DNA of 64,000 nucleotides from Microbacterium sp. Clip185. GTDB lineage: Bacteria; Actinomycetota; Actinomycetes; Actinomycetales; Microbacteriaceae. The position numbers and the translations under genes were made by a program. This document shows positions 42,131 to 49,995 of the stretch, piece by piece. Position 1 is the stretch's first letter; the number at the start of each line of letters is the position of its first letter. Location: contig NZ_CP117996.1 in the NCBI RefSeq assembly GCF_028743715.1, positions 434,001 through 498,000 of the forward strand, in the 5' to 3' direction. The notes under the pieces were generated by a model. That model made no database searches and had not been told where the DNA came from. It saw only the letters and a program-made list of their open reading frames with translations.

Positions 42131-43453
42131 CTACTTCTGGACCGGGATGGACTGCGACTCGAGTGTCTTGATCGTCGAGTCCTGACCCTTCTGCAGAGCG
42201 TCGGCGAGCGTTCCCGAACCCGAGACGGCAGCCTTGAAGCCGTCGGAGACGTCGGCGTAGGTCTGCGTCATCGTCGGGCCCCACACGAAGTCGGGGGTGA
42301 CCTCGGTGGCCGCCTGAGCGAACACGTCGTAGATCTTCTGTCCGCCGTAGAAATCGACGCCCTCGGCCAGCGACGGGAGCTTCAGGCCCTCGGTGGTCGC
42401 GGGGTAGATGTTGGCGGCCTTGTTCAGCGCGGTCAGCGCCTCGTCAGAGGTGTTCAGCCACAGGGCGAACTTCGACGCCTCGTACGGGTGCTTGCTGCCC
42501 TTGAGCACGGCGATCGACGAACCGCCCCAGTTGCCGGAGACGGCGTCGCCGGCCTTCCACTGCGGCATCTGCGCGACCGACCACTTGCCGGACGTGTCGG
42601 GTGCGCCGCTGGAGATCGAGTTGGCGCCCCAGACGGCCGAGTTCCAGGTCCAGACCTGGCTCGAGTTGTAGGCGTTGTTCCACTCGTCGGTCCAAGCCGG
42701 GTACGTGCTGACGAGGTCCTCGGAGATGAGGTCCTGCCAGTAGTCGGCGACCTTGGTCGAGGCGTCGTCGGTCAGCGAGACCTTCCACCCGTCGGAGCCG
42801 TTGTCGAACCACTGTCCGCCGGCCTGCCAGACGAAGCCCGCGAACTGGTTGATGTCGGACTGCGAGAAGTTGGTGATGTAGCCGCCGAGAGCGCGGATCT
42901 TCTTCGCGGCCTCCTTGTACTCGTCCCAGGTCGTCGGCACGGGGATGTTGTTGGCTGCGAACAGGTCGGAGCGGTAGAACAGCCCCATCGGACCGATGTC
43001 CTGCGGGATGCCGTAGACGCCGCCGTCGAGGGCGACCTGGCTCCACGCCCAGCCCACGAACTGATCCTTGGCGGAGCTCACGTCGCCGCAGTTCGCGATG
43101 TTCTCGACACCGTCCTGCACGAGGAAGTTGGGGAGCGCGTCGTACTCGATCTGGCCGAGGTCGGGGGCGTTGCCGGCCGCGATCTGGTTGAAGAAGTTCT
43201 GGTAGGTGCCGCTGTTGCCGTTGGGGCCGGTCTGCACCTTGACCTGGATGTCGGGGTTCTCGTCGTTCCAGATCTTCACGACATCCTCGATGCCGGGGAT
43301 CCACGAGGTGAACTCGAGCGTGACCTGACCGTCGGCCGGTGCGCAGTCGGTTGCAGCGGCGTCGCTGCCCTGGTCGCCGCCCGCGGCACAGCCGGCGAGC
43401 AGGAACGCCGACAGCGCGAGGGCTGCGACCGCCTTCTTTCTGGGGTGCTGCAT
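42131..43453 (-). CDS. Sugar ABC importer substrate-binding lipoprotein (1)
   Basis: A 440-aa CUT1-type extracellular solute-binding lipoprotein. The lipobox FLLAGC puts the lipid on Cys22. The mature part has the typical SWIPGIEDVVKIWNDENPDI start and YGIPQDIGPMGLFYR hinge region. The ATG at 43453 was chosen because AAAGGG lies six bases upstream; the ATG at 43459 abuts it. The gene follows its two permeases rather than preceding them. A hairpin at 43506-43527 sits just before it. The ligand is probably a galacto-oligosaccharide, from the GH42 gene in the same operon. Confidence 0.87.
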   Translation of the reverse strand: MQHPRKKAVAALALSAFLLAGCAAGGDQGSDAAATDCAPADGQVTLEFTSWIPGIEDVVKIWNDENPDIQVKVQTGPNGNSGTYQNFFNQIAAGNAPDLGQIEYDALPNFLVQDGVENIANCGDVSSAKDQFVGWAWSQVALDGGVYGIPQDIGPMGLFYRSDLFAANNIPVPTTWDEYKEAAKKIRALGGYITNFSQSDINQFAGFVWQAGGQWFDNGSDGWKVSLTDDASTKVADYWQDLISEDLVSTYPAWTDEWNNAYNSSQVWTWNSAVWGANSISSGAPDTSGKWSVAQMPQWKAGDAVSGNWGGSSIAVLKGSKHPYEASKFALWLNTSDEALTALNKAANIYPATTEGLKLPSLAEGVDFYGGQKIYDVFAQAATEVTPDFVWGPTMTQTYADVSDGFKAAVSGSGTLADALQKGQDSTIKTLESQSIPVQK

Positions 43454-43505
43454 TTCCATCCCTTTCTTGGTGGTGCGTCCTTCGGGCCTTTCCGTCGGAC
43501 GAGGG

Positions 43506-43527
43506 CCGGGCGGTTCCTTCCGCCCGG
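43506..43527 (-). promoter_or_regulatory. Intra-operon hairpin before the binding-protein gene
   Basis: CCGGGCGG and CCGCCCGG form a perfect 8-bp stem with the loop TTCCTT, in the 83-bp gap between the permease and the binding-protein gene. It may mark an RNA-processing or stabilising point that raises binding-protein levels. Confidence 0.55.
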
Positions 43528-43536
43528 AGTCTGGGG

Positions 43537-44424
43537 TCACTTGATGGCGCCCGCTCCGAGGCCGCCGCGCCAGAAGCGCTGCAGCAGCAGGAACGTCACG
43601 ATCAGGGGGATCACCGACAGCAGAGCGCCGATGAGGACGAGTCCGCGCAGTTCGGGCAGCTGATTCAGCTGGTTGTTCCAACCGAACAGGCCGTAGACCA
43701 CGGGGAAGAGCTCTTCGCTTCGCAGCATGATCAGCGGCAGGAAGAAGTTGTTCCAGATGGCGACGAACTGGAAGAGGAACATCGTCACGAGCGCCGGCGT
43801 CATCAGCCGCATGCTCACGGTGAAGAAGGTGCGGATCTCGCCCGAGCCGTCCAGGCGCGCAGCCTCCAGCAGCTCGTCCGGCACGGAGGATGCGGCGAAG
43901 ATGCGCGCGAGGTAAACGCCGAACGGGCTCACGAGCGAGGGGAGGAAGACCGCCCAGAACGTGTTCGTCAGCTGCACCTGGCTGAAGATCAGGAACAGCG
44001 GCAGAGCGAGCGCCGTGGCAGGAACGAGCACGCCGCCGAGCACGACGTTGAAGAGGAACTCCCGCCCCGGGAAGCGGTACTTCGCAAGGGCGTACCCCGC
44101 CATGGCCGCCAGCAGCGTCGCGATCGCACCGCCGAGGCCGGCGTACAGCAGCGAGTTGCCGAGCCAGCGCAGGTAGATGCCGTCGCGGTAGGCGAACAGG
44201 TCGCCGATGTTCGCGAACAGGCGGAAGTCCGCGAACCAGAGCGGGTTGGTCGTGAGGATGTCGCCGGTGTCCTTGCTGGAGGCGACCAGCAGCCACCACA
44301 GCGGCAGCAGGAAGTAGACCGTGAACACGGCCATGATGAGCATCGCCGAGCCGCGCGAGACCAGGGGTTCGCGCACGCGACGGGTGGCGCCGGTGTTCCG
44401 GCGGGTGGCGACGGTGGCGCTCAT
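43537..44424 (-). CDS. Sugar ABC permease, MalG-like (1)
   Basis: A 295-aa CUT1 permease with six predicted membrane segments. The EAA loop, which docks the ATPase, is readable as ELLEAARLDGSGEIRTFF. It overlaps the MalF-like gene by 4 bp. No ATPase gene is present in this operon, so a shared MsiK-type ATPase encoded elsewhere is expected, as is usual in Actinobacteria. Confidence 0.88.
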   Translation of the reverse strand: MSATVATRRNTGATRRVREPLVSRGSAMLIMAVFTVYFLLPLWWLLVASSKDTGDILTTNPLWFADFRLFANIGDLFAYRDGIYLRWLGNSLLYAGLGGAIATLLAAMAGYALAKYRFPGREFLFNVVLGGVLVPATALALPLFLIFSQVQLTNTFWAVFLPSLVSPFGVYLARIFAASSVPDELLEAARLDGSGEIRTFFTVSMRLMTPALVTMFLFQFVAIWNNFFLPLIMLRSEELFPVVYGLFGWNNQLNQLPELRGLVLIGALLSVIPLIVTFLLLQRFWRGGLGAGAIK

Positions 44425-45320
44425 GCGTTGCCCTTCCGCTGCATGTACTTCATGAATCCGAACGAGAGCACGAACGTGGTCACGGCCAGCACGACCGAGA
44501 ACGCGGCCGCGAGGTTCGGGTTGGGGATGGATGCGGTCGCGTAGACCGTCATGTTCGGGGTGTAGGTGCTGGTGACCGCAGAGCTGAAGGAGCGGAACAC
44601 CTGCGGCTCCGCCAGCAGCTGCAGCGTGCCGATGATCGAGAAGATCGCGGTCATCACGATCGCCGGCCGCACGAGGGGGATCTTGATCGACCAGGCGATG
44701 CGGAACTGCCCGGCCCCGTCCAGGCGCGCTGCCTCGTAGATCTCCGTCGGGATGGACAGCAGCGACGAGTAGATGATCAGCATGTTGTAGCCGACGTAGA
44801 CCCAGGTCACGACGTTCGCGATCGACCACAGCACGAGATCCGCGCCGAGGAAGTCGACGTTCTTCGTCAGGGCGGTGAACGGCGACAGGTTCGGCGAGAA
44901 GAGCGAGCCCCACATGATCGCGGCGATGACGCCGGGCACCGCGTACGGCACGAAGAACGCGAGGCGGAAGAAGCGCTTGCCCTTGACCAGCGGCGAGTCC
45001 AGCAGCAGCGCGAACAGCAGTGCGAGACCGAGCATGACGGGCACCTGCACGACGCCGAACAGCAGCATCCGCCCGACCGAGCTCCAGAACGCCTCGTTCT
45101 GGAAGACGAGCACGTACTGCGCGAACCCCCCGAAGACCTGCTCGGCCTTGCCGAAGGTGCCCTCGCGGCGCACGACGAGGGTCGACTGCACGATCGCGAA
45201 CAGGATCGGGGCGACGTAGAACAGGGTGAACAGGATGCCGAACGGCACCAGCAGGAACGCGATCGCCGCCTTGTGCGGCACCCGCGTCCGGCGCCGCGCG
45301 GGCGCGTGGGTGATGGTCAC
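44421..45320 (-). CDS. Sugar ABC permease, MalF-like (1)
   Basis: A 299-aa CUT1 permease. KAAIAFLLVPFGILFTLFYV forms the first membrane segment, and EIYEAARLDGAGQFRIAWSI is the EAA loop. GTG at 45320 overlaps the GH42 stop by 4 bp, so hydrolase and importer are translationally coupled. A much longer open frame upstream is a shadow of GH42. Confidence 0.88.
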   Translation of the reverse strand: MTITHAPARRRTRVPHKAAIAFLLVPFGILFTLFYVAPILFAIVQSTLVVRREGTFGKAEQVFGGFAQYVLVFQNEAFWSSVGRMLLFGVVQVPVMLGLALLFALLLDSPLVKGKRFFRLAFFVPYAVPGVIAAIMWGSLFSPNLSPFTALTKNVDFLGADLVLWSIANVVTWVYVGYNMLIIYSSLLSIPTEIYEAARLDGAGQFRIAWSIKIPLVRPAIVMTAIFSIIGTLQLLAEPQVFRSFSSAVTSTYTPNMTVYATASIPNPNLAAAFSVVLAVTTFVLSFGFMKYMQRKGNA

Positions 45321-47323
45321 AGGGACTCCTCGATGATCCGGACGGCGCCGGCGGCCACGACCGCGGTGCCGTCGACCGGCTGGTCGGTGAGCAGATCGCG
45401 GCCGCGGGCATCGACGGCGACCTCGTTGTCTGAGTGGTTGATGACGAACAGATACGAGCCCTGCTCGCCTCGCCGGCGCACGACCTCGACGCCGGGGATG
45501 CGCGAGGCGTCGGGCTCGAGCCCGGCCTCCGCCGCCATCCGCGAGACGATCCCGGCGTAGGAGGACGCGTCCGGCTGGGTTGCGAGGTACCACGCGGAGC
45601 CCGTGCCCACGGTGCGACGGGTGAGGGCGGGCATCCCGCTCGCCGGGCCGTCGACGAACGTGTCGACGACCTCCGCATCCGTCGCCCGCATCCGCTCGGT
45701 CCACACGCTCCCGACGGCGCCCGAGTCGAGGCGCACCGTGTGCCCGGGCTCGAGCGGGGCGAACTCCTCCGCGGTGACTCCGAGCAGGTCGCGGAACGCG
45801 CCGGGGTAGCCGCCCAGGCGCACCGCGTCGCGCTCGTCGACGGTGCCGCTGAAGAAGGTGATGAGCACCGCGGCGCCGGACGCGGCACGGTCGGCGATGA
45901 CCGCCGCATCCGCATCCCGCACGAGGTGGAGAGCGGGGACGACGACGAGGTCGTAGCCGTCGAGAGGGGCGCCAGGACGCACGACGTCGACCGTGAGACC
46001 CGCCGCCGTCAGCGCGGCGTGCGCGGCGTGCACCTGCTCGAGGTAGGCGAGCGCCTCGCTCGGGCGCCCCTCGCCCTCCGCGGCCCACCAGCTCTCCCAG
46101 CTGAAGAGGAGGGCGGCCTGTGCGTGAACCCGCGTGCCCACGACGGGCGCGAGCGCGCGGAGCGTGCGGCCGAGCTCGCGCACGCGCTGCCAGGCCTCGG
46201 TCTCGGTGCCGGCGTGGGGAACCAGGGCGGAGTGGTACTTCTCCGCACCCTGCGCGGAGGCCCGCCACTGGAAGAAGCAGATGCCGTCGGCGCCGCGCGC
46301 GACGTGCGCGATGACGTTGCGCAGCAGCTCGCCGTCGCTCTTCGCGAGGTTGTACGGCTGCCAGTTGACCGCACCGGTGGAGGTCTCCATGAGCAGCCAC
46401 GGCGCGCCCTGGGCGAGTCCGCGGGTCAGATCGGCCGCGAACGATAGTTCGGCGCGGGGGAGCGGGAGGCGGTTGTCGAGGTAGTGGTCGTTGGCGATGA
46501 CGTCCATCTCGCCCGCCCACGACCAGTAGTCGAGGTTGCGGATGTGGGCGGTCACCATGAAATTCGTGGTCACCGGCACCGCGCTCGACGCGCGGATGAT
46601 GGCGGCCTCCGCGCGATAGAGACCGAGCTGCTCGTCGGAGCTGAAACGGTGGAAGTCGAGCATCTGGCCGGGGTTGCGCAGCGACAGGGCGCGGCGCGGG
46701 GGCAGGACGTCGTCCCAGGTGCCGCAGCGCTGGCTCCAGAACGCCGTGCCCCAGGCGTCGTTGAGCGCCTCGATCGTCTCGTAGCGGCGCTGCAGCCAGC
46801 CGCGGAAGGCGTCGGCGCTCGCATCGCAGTAGCAGAGCGCGTTGTGGCAGCCGAGCTCGTTCGACACGTGCCACAGGACGACCGCCGGGTGGCTCCCGTA
46901 GCGCTCGGCGACCCTGGTGACGACTTCGGCGGCGTAGGAACGGAAGACGGGGGAGCTGGGGCAGTAGGCCTGACGTCCGCCCGGCCAGGCGCGCACGCCG
47001 TCCTCCGACACGGGCAGGACCTCGGGGTGGATGCGGCTGAGCCACGGCGGCGGGGAGGCGGTGCCGGTGCCGAGGTTCACCCGGATGCCGTGGGTGTGCA
47101 ACAGCTCGATGATGTCATCGAGAGCGGTGAAGTCCCACTCGCCCGGAGCGGGGTTGATGTCCGACCAGCCGAAGACGTTGATGGCCACGAGGCTGACGCC
47201 GGCCTCGTTCATCAGGCGGACGTCCTCTTCCCACACCGACCGGTCCCACTGCTCGGGGTTGTAGTCGCTGCCGAAGACGATTCCGTCTGCGGCGAGGGTG
47301 GCGAGATGGGCGGCGTCGGGCAT
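45317..47323 (-). CDS. GH42 beta-galactosidase
   Basis: A 668-aa family 42 beta-galactosidase. GSDYNPEQWDRSVWEED at the N terminus is the family signature. Glu156 in WHVSNELGCHN is the acid/base and Glu313 in LMETSTGAVNW is the nucleophile. Cys121, Cys159, Cys164 and Cys166 could form the zinc site seen in several GH42 enzymes. RBS AGGAG. There is no signal peptide, so it acts on imported galactosides. First gene of an operon with a CUT1 importer, under two LacI-type operators at 47347 and 47393. Confidence 0.92.
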   Translation of the reverse strand: MPDAAHLATLAADGIVFGSDYNPEQWDRSVWEEDVRLMNEAGVSLVAINVFGWSDINPAPGEWDFTALDDIIELLHTHGIRVNLGTGTASPPPWLSRIHPEVLPVSEDGVRAWPGGRQAYCPSSPVFRSYAAEVVTRVAERYGSHPAVVLWHVSNELGCHNALCYCDASADAFRGWLQRRYETIEALNDAWGTAFWSQRCGTWDDVLPPRRALSLRNPGQMLDFHRFSSDEQLGLYRAEAAIIRASSAVPVTTNFMVTAHIRNLDYWSWAGEMDVIANDHYLDNRLPLPRAELSFAADLTRGLAQGAPWLLMETSTGAVNWQPYNLAKSDGELLRNVIAHVARGADGICFFQWRASAQGAEKYHSALVPHAGTETEAWQRVRELGRTLRALAPVVGTRVHAQAALLFSWESWWAAEGEGRPSEALAYLEQVHAAHAALTAAGLTVDVVRPGAPLDGYDLVVVPALHLVRDADAAVIADRAASGAAVLITFFSGTVDERDAVRLGGYPGAFRDLLGVTAEEFAPLEPGHTVRLDSGAVGSVWTERMRATDAEVVDTFVDGPASGMPALTRRTVGTGSAWYLATQPDASSYAGIVSRMAAEAGLEPDASRIPGVEVVRRRGEQGSYLFVINHSDNEVAVDARGRDLLTDQPVDGTAVVAAGAVRIIEESL

Positions 47324-47346
47324 CCCGTGGCGCTCCTTTGCGTGGC

Positions 47347-47360
47347 TGTGAACGTGCACA
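47347..47360. promoter_or_regulatory. LacI-type operator, GH42 promoter, site 1
   Basis: TGTGAACGTGCACA, centred on ACGT and nearly palindromic, 24 bp upstream of the GH42 start. An identical 14-mer lies 46 bp away at 47393. Confidence 0.7.
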
Positions 47361-47392
47361 CATTCGCGTGCGAAGAATCTCGGGCGAGAATC

Positions 47393-47406
47393 TGTGAACG
47401 TGCACA
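47393..47406. promoter_or_regulatory. LacI-type operator, GH42 promoter, site 2
   Basis: TGTGAACGTGCACA again, identical to site 1 and 57 bp before the LacI gene. Two exact copies in a divergent promoter next to a lacI gene strongly suggest repressor binding, perhaps with looping across about four helical turns. Confidence 0.7.
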
Positions 47407-47449
47407 GATTGTCACGGTTCGCCGCATCCGTCAAGCGCAGCAGCGCCGA

Positions 47450-47455
47450 TAGGCT
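47450..47455 (+). promoter_or_regulatory. TAGGCT -10 element, leaderless-type start
   Basis: TAGGCT then seven bases (GGCGCCC) and the ATG of the LacI gene. No RBS is visible. Third instance of this arrangement in the window. Confidence 0.5.
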
Positions 47456-47462
47456 GGCGCCC

Positions 47463-48479
47463 ATGGCCGCATCCCCATCCGGACCCCGCCGCTCCACGGT
47501 GCACGACGTGGCGCGCGCTGCCGGGGTGTCCCGGGGCACGGTCAGCCGCGTGCTCAACGGCGGGTATGTGTCGGAGCAGGCGCGCGAGGCCATCCACCGC
47601 GCCATCAGCGAGGTCGGGTACGTGCCCAACACGGCGGCGCGCAACCTCGTGCGCCAGCGCACGCAGGCGGTCGGGTTCATCGTGCACGAGCCGCACTCGC
47701 TGTTCCTCGAGGACCCCAACATCGGCGGCATCATGCTGGGTGCCAACACGACGCTCTCGCAGGCGGACTACCAGATGGTGTGCGTCGTCGTGGACACCGC
47801 ACGCGACACCGACCGGGTCGCCCGGTACCTCTCCGGCGGCTTCGTCGACGGTGCCGTCATCGTCTCGGCCCGTCACCAGGACCCCATCTCCGACGTCGTC
47901 GAGCGGCTCCGGCTCCCCGTCGCCTTCGTCGGCCACCCGCCCGGGATCAGCGGCGCCTGGGTCGGCATCGACAACCGCGGCGCCGCCGAGGCCGTCGTCA
48001 CCCGACTCCGCGAGACGGGTCGCCGGCGCATCGGCATGATCGCCGCGGCCCTGGACCGGGACTCGGGCAGCGACCGCCTCGCCGGGTTCCGCGCGGCGCT
48101 GGGCGACGCGTTCGATCCCGCGCTGGTGGAACCCGTCGACCTGTACGCCTTCGCCGACGGTGCTGCCGGCATGGCTCGCCTGCTCGAGCGCGCCCCCGAC
48201 CTCGACGGCGTGTTCGCCGCATCCGATGCCGTCGCAGCCGGTGCCATGCAGGCGCTCCGTGCGGCAGGGCGGAGGGTCCCCGAGGACGTCGGGGTGGTGG
48301 GCTTCGACGACAGTGCGTGGGCGACGCGCACGTCGCCCCAGCTGTCCACCGTGCACCAGCCCGCCGAGGGACTCGGCGCCGCCGCCGCCGCCGCCGTGCT
48401 CGCACAGCTCGACGGCGACCAGAGCGTGCGCACCGGCATCCTGCTTGACGCGCCCGTGGTCTGGCGCGACTCCGCCTGA
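47463..48479 (+). CDS. LacI-family regulator (2), GH42/importer operon
   Basis: A 338-aa LacI-type repressor. TVHDVARAAGVSRGTVSRVL is the helix-turn-helix and VGVVGFDDSAWATRTSPQLS lies in the sugar-binding domain. It is divergent from the GH42-MalF-MalG-binding-protein operon and almost certainly binds the paired TGTGAACGTGCACA sites between them. The DNA-binding domain differs clearly from those of LacI 1 and LacI 3, in agreement with its different operator sequence. Confidence 0.88.
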   Translation: MAASPSGPRRSTVHDVARAAGVSRGTVSRVLNGGYVSEQAREAIHRAISEVGYVPNTAARNLVRQRTQAVGFIVHEPHSLFLEDPNIGGIMLGANTTLSQADYQMVCVVVDTARDTDRVARYLSGGFVDGAVIVSARHQDPISDVVERLRLPVAFVGHPPGISGAWVGIDNRGAAEAVVTRLRETGRRRIGMIAAALDRDSGSDRLAGFRAALGDAFDPALVEPVDLYAFADGAAGMARLLERAPDLDGVFAASDAVAAGAMQALRAAGRRVPEDVGVVGFDDSAWATRTSPQLSTVHQPAEGLGAAAAAAVLAQLDGDQSVRTGILLDAPVVWRDSA

Positions 48480-48505
48480 CGCGCGGGGTGGTGGCGACCG
48501 CATCC

Positions 48506-48584
48506 GTGCCCGAACTCCTGCAGAATCGCCCGTCGGGGGCGGATGCGGGGGCTGCACGCTGGTTGTGCAGGAGTTCGGGTGCAC
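48506..48584. repeat. CCCGAACTCCTGCA palindrome, copy 1
   Basis: Arms CCCGAACTCCTGCA and TGCAGGAGTTCGGG (14 bp, perfect) enclose about 43 bases. It lies in the 514-bp stretch between LacI 2 and galE, which holds no credible gene. The direct repeat it belongs to begins about 20 bp earlier (GGTGGTGGCG). Confidence 0.8.
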
Positions 48585-48721
48585 AGTTCGGCCGGAACGT
48601 GCCGGTGCCGGGGTTGCCCCGCCCGAGCGGGCCGGTGCTGGCTGAGTTGTGCTGGCTGGGGTGTCGGGGCGGCGCGGTCGGAGCTGATCCTGGCGCGGGT
48701 CGGGTGGTGGCGGCCGCATCC

Positions 48722-48795
48722 GTGCCCGAACTCCTGCAGAATCGCCCGTCGGGGGCGGATGCGGGGGCTGCGCGCCGGTTGTGCAGGAGTTCGGG
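48722..48795. repeat. CCCGAACTCCTGCA palindrome, copy 2
   Basis: Second copy 216 bp downstream of copy 1, nearly identical over about 100 bp including the flank GGTGGTGGCGGCCGCATCC. It indicates a local duplication of the element. Confidence 0.8.
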
Positions 48796-48811
48796 CGCGC
48801 AGCTCCGTCAG

Positions 48812-48896
48812 CACCCGCACGGAACCGGCACCCGCACGGAACCGGCACCCGCACGGAACCGGCACCCGCACGGAACCGGCACCCGCACGGAACAGC
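48812..48896. repeat. 17-bp tandem repeat, five units
   Basis: Four exact units of CACCCGCACGGAACCGG starting at 48812, 48829, 48846 and 48863, and a fifth that diverges at its end (48880-48896). It is downstream of galE between convergent genes. No coding role is seen. Confidence 0.9.
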
Positions 48897-48993
48897 AACG
48901 ACCCGGAACCGCACCGCCCGGAAACCTGAAACGGGCGTCCGCGGCCGCGATCCGGAGGGATGCGGCGGCGGACGCCCGCTCGACGTGCGGTGG

Positions 48994-49968
48994 TCAGGCC
49001 CGGCGGCGGGCCTCCCAGCCCGAGCGCACCATCTCGTCGACCGAGTACCGGTTCGCCCACTCGAGGTCGCGCGCGGCGAGCTCGCCCGTGGCGACGATGC
49101 GGTCGGGGTCGCCGGCGCGGCGCGGGCCGACGACGGGCGTGAAGTCGATGCCGGTCACGCGGGCCATCGCGTCCATGATCTGGCGTACCGAGAGGCCGTT
49201 CTGCGACCCGAGGTTGTACGCGGCCTCGAGCGGCTCGCCCGCGGCGAGCCGGCGGGCGGCGACGGCGTGAGCGGCGGCGATGTCGGCGACGTGCACGTAG
49301 TCGCGCACGTTGGTGCCGTCCTCCGTGTCGTAGTCGTCGCCGTTGATCTGCGGGGTCTCGCCCGCGATCAGCTTCTCGAACACGATGGGAAACAGGTTGT
49401 GCGGGCTGGTGTCGTAGACCTCGGGGTCACCCGAGCCGACGACATTGAAGTACCGCAGCGAGGTGTGCCGCAGCGGCGCATCCTCGTCGGCCGTCGCGAC
49501 GGCCTGGTCGCGGATGAGCCACTCGCCGATCAGCTTCGACTCGCCGTACGGCGAGGCCGGGCGCTTGGGCAGATCCTCGACGACCAGCGGCACGTCAGGG
49601 GTGCCGTAGACGGCGGCACTGGAGGAGAACACGAGCTTGTCGACGCCTGCCGCCGCCATCGCGGCGAGCACGACGCGCGTGCCCTCGACGTTCTGCTCGT
49701 ACGTGTGCAGCGGGCGCTTCACCGAGACGCCGGCGTACTTGTACCCGGCGACGTGGATGACGCCGGTCACCTCATACTGGCGCAGGGTCTGTTCGACGAG
49801 GTCGCGCTGCAGGATCGAGCCTCGGACGAACGGGACGCCCTCGGGTACGAATGCGGCGTGACCGCTGGAGAGGTCGTCGAGCACGATGGGGGCGAGGCCC
49901 GCCGCCGTGAGGGCGCGCACCACGTGCGCGCCGATGTATCCGGCGCCGCCGGTCACAAGCCAGGTCAT
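48994..49968 (-). CDS. galE: UDP-glucose 4-epimerase
   Basis: A 324-aa extended SDR enzyme interconverting UDP-galactose and UDP-glucose. TGGAGYIGAH is the NAD-binding turn. Tyr141 and Lys145 in SPYGESK, with Ser116/117 in FSSSAAVYG, are catalytic. ATG at 49968 has AGGATGGA upstream and matches the family N terminus; ATG 49977 would add three residues. It is the last gene of the minus-strand arabinogalactan operon and completes the Leloir pathway with galK and galT. Confidence 0.92.
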   Translation of the reverse strand: MTWLVTGGAGYIGAHVVRALTAAGLAPIVLDDLSSGHAAFVPEGVPFVRGSILQRDLVEQTLRQYEVTGVIHVAGYKYAGVSVKRPLHTYEQNVEGTRVVLAAMAAAGVDKLVFSSSAAVYGTPDVPLVVEDLPKRPASPYGESKLIGEWLIRDQAVATADEDAPLRHTSLRYFNVVGSGDPEVYDTSPHNLFPIVFEKLIAGETPQINGDDYDTEDGTNVRDYVHVADIAAAHAVAARRLAAGEPLEAAYNLGSQNGLSVRQIMDAMARVTGIDFTPVVGPRRAGDPDRIVATGELAARDLEWANRYSVDEMVRSGWEARRRA

Positions 49969-49995
49969 GTCATCCATCCTGCCCGAGTCGGGCGC

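Noticed and set aside
48812..48896. Tandem array considered as a CRISPR remnant
   Set aside because: The 17-bp units are contiguous with no spacers, and no cas gene is present.
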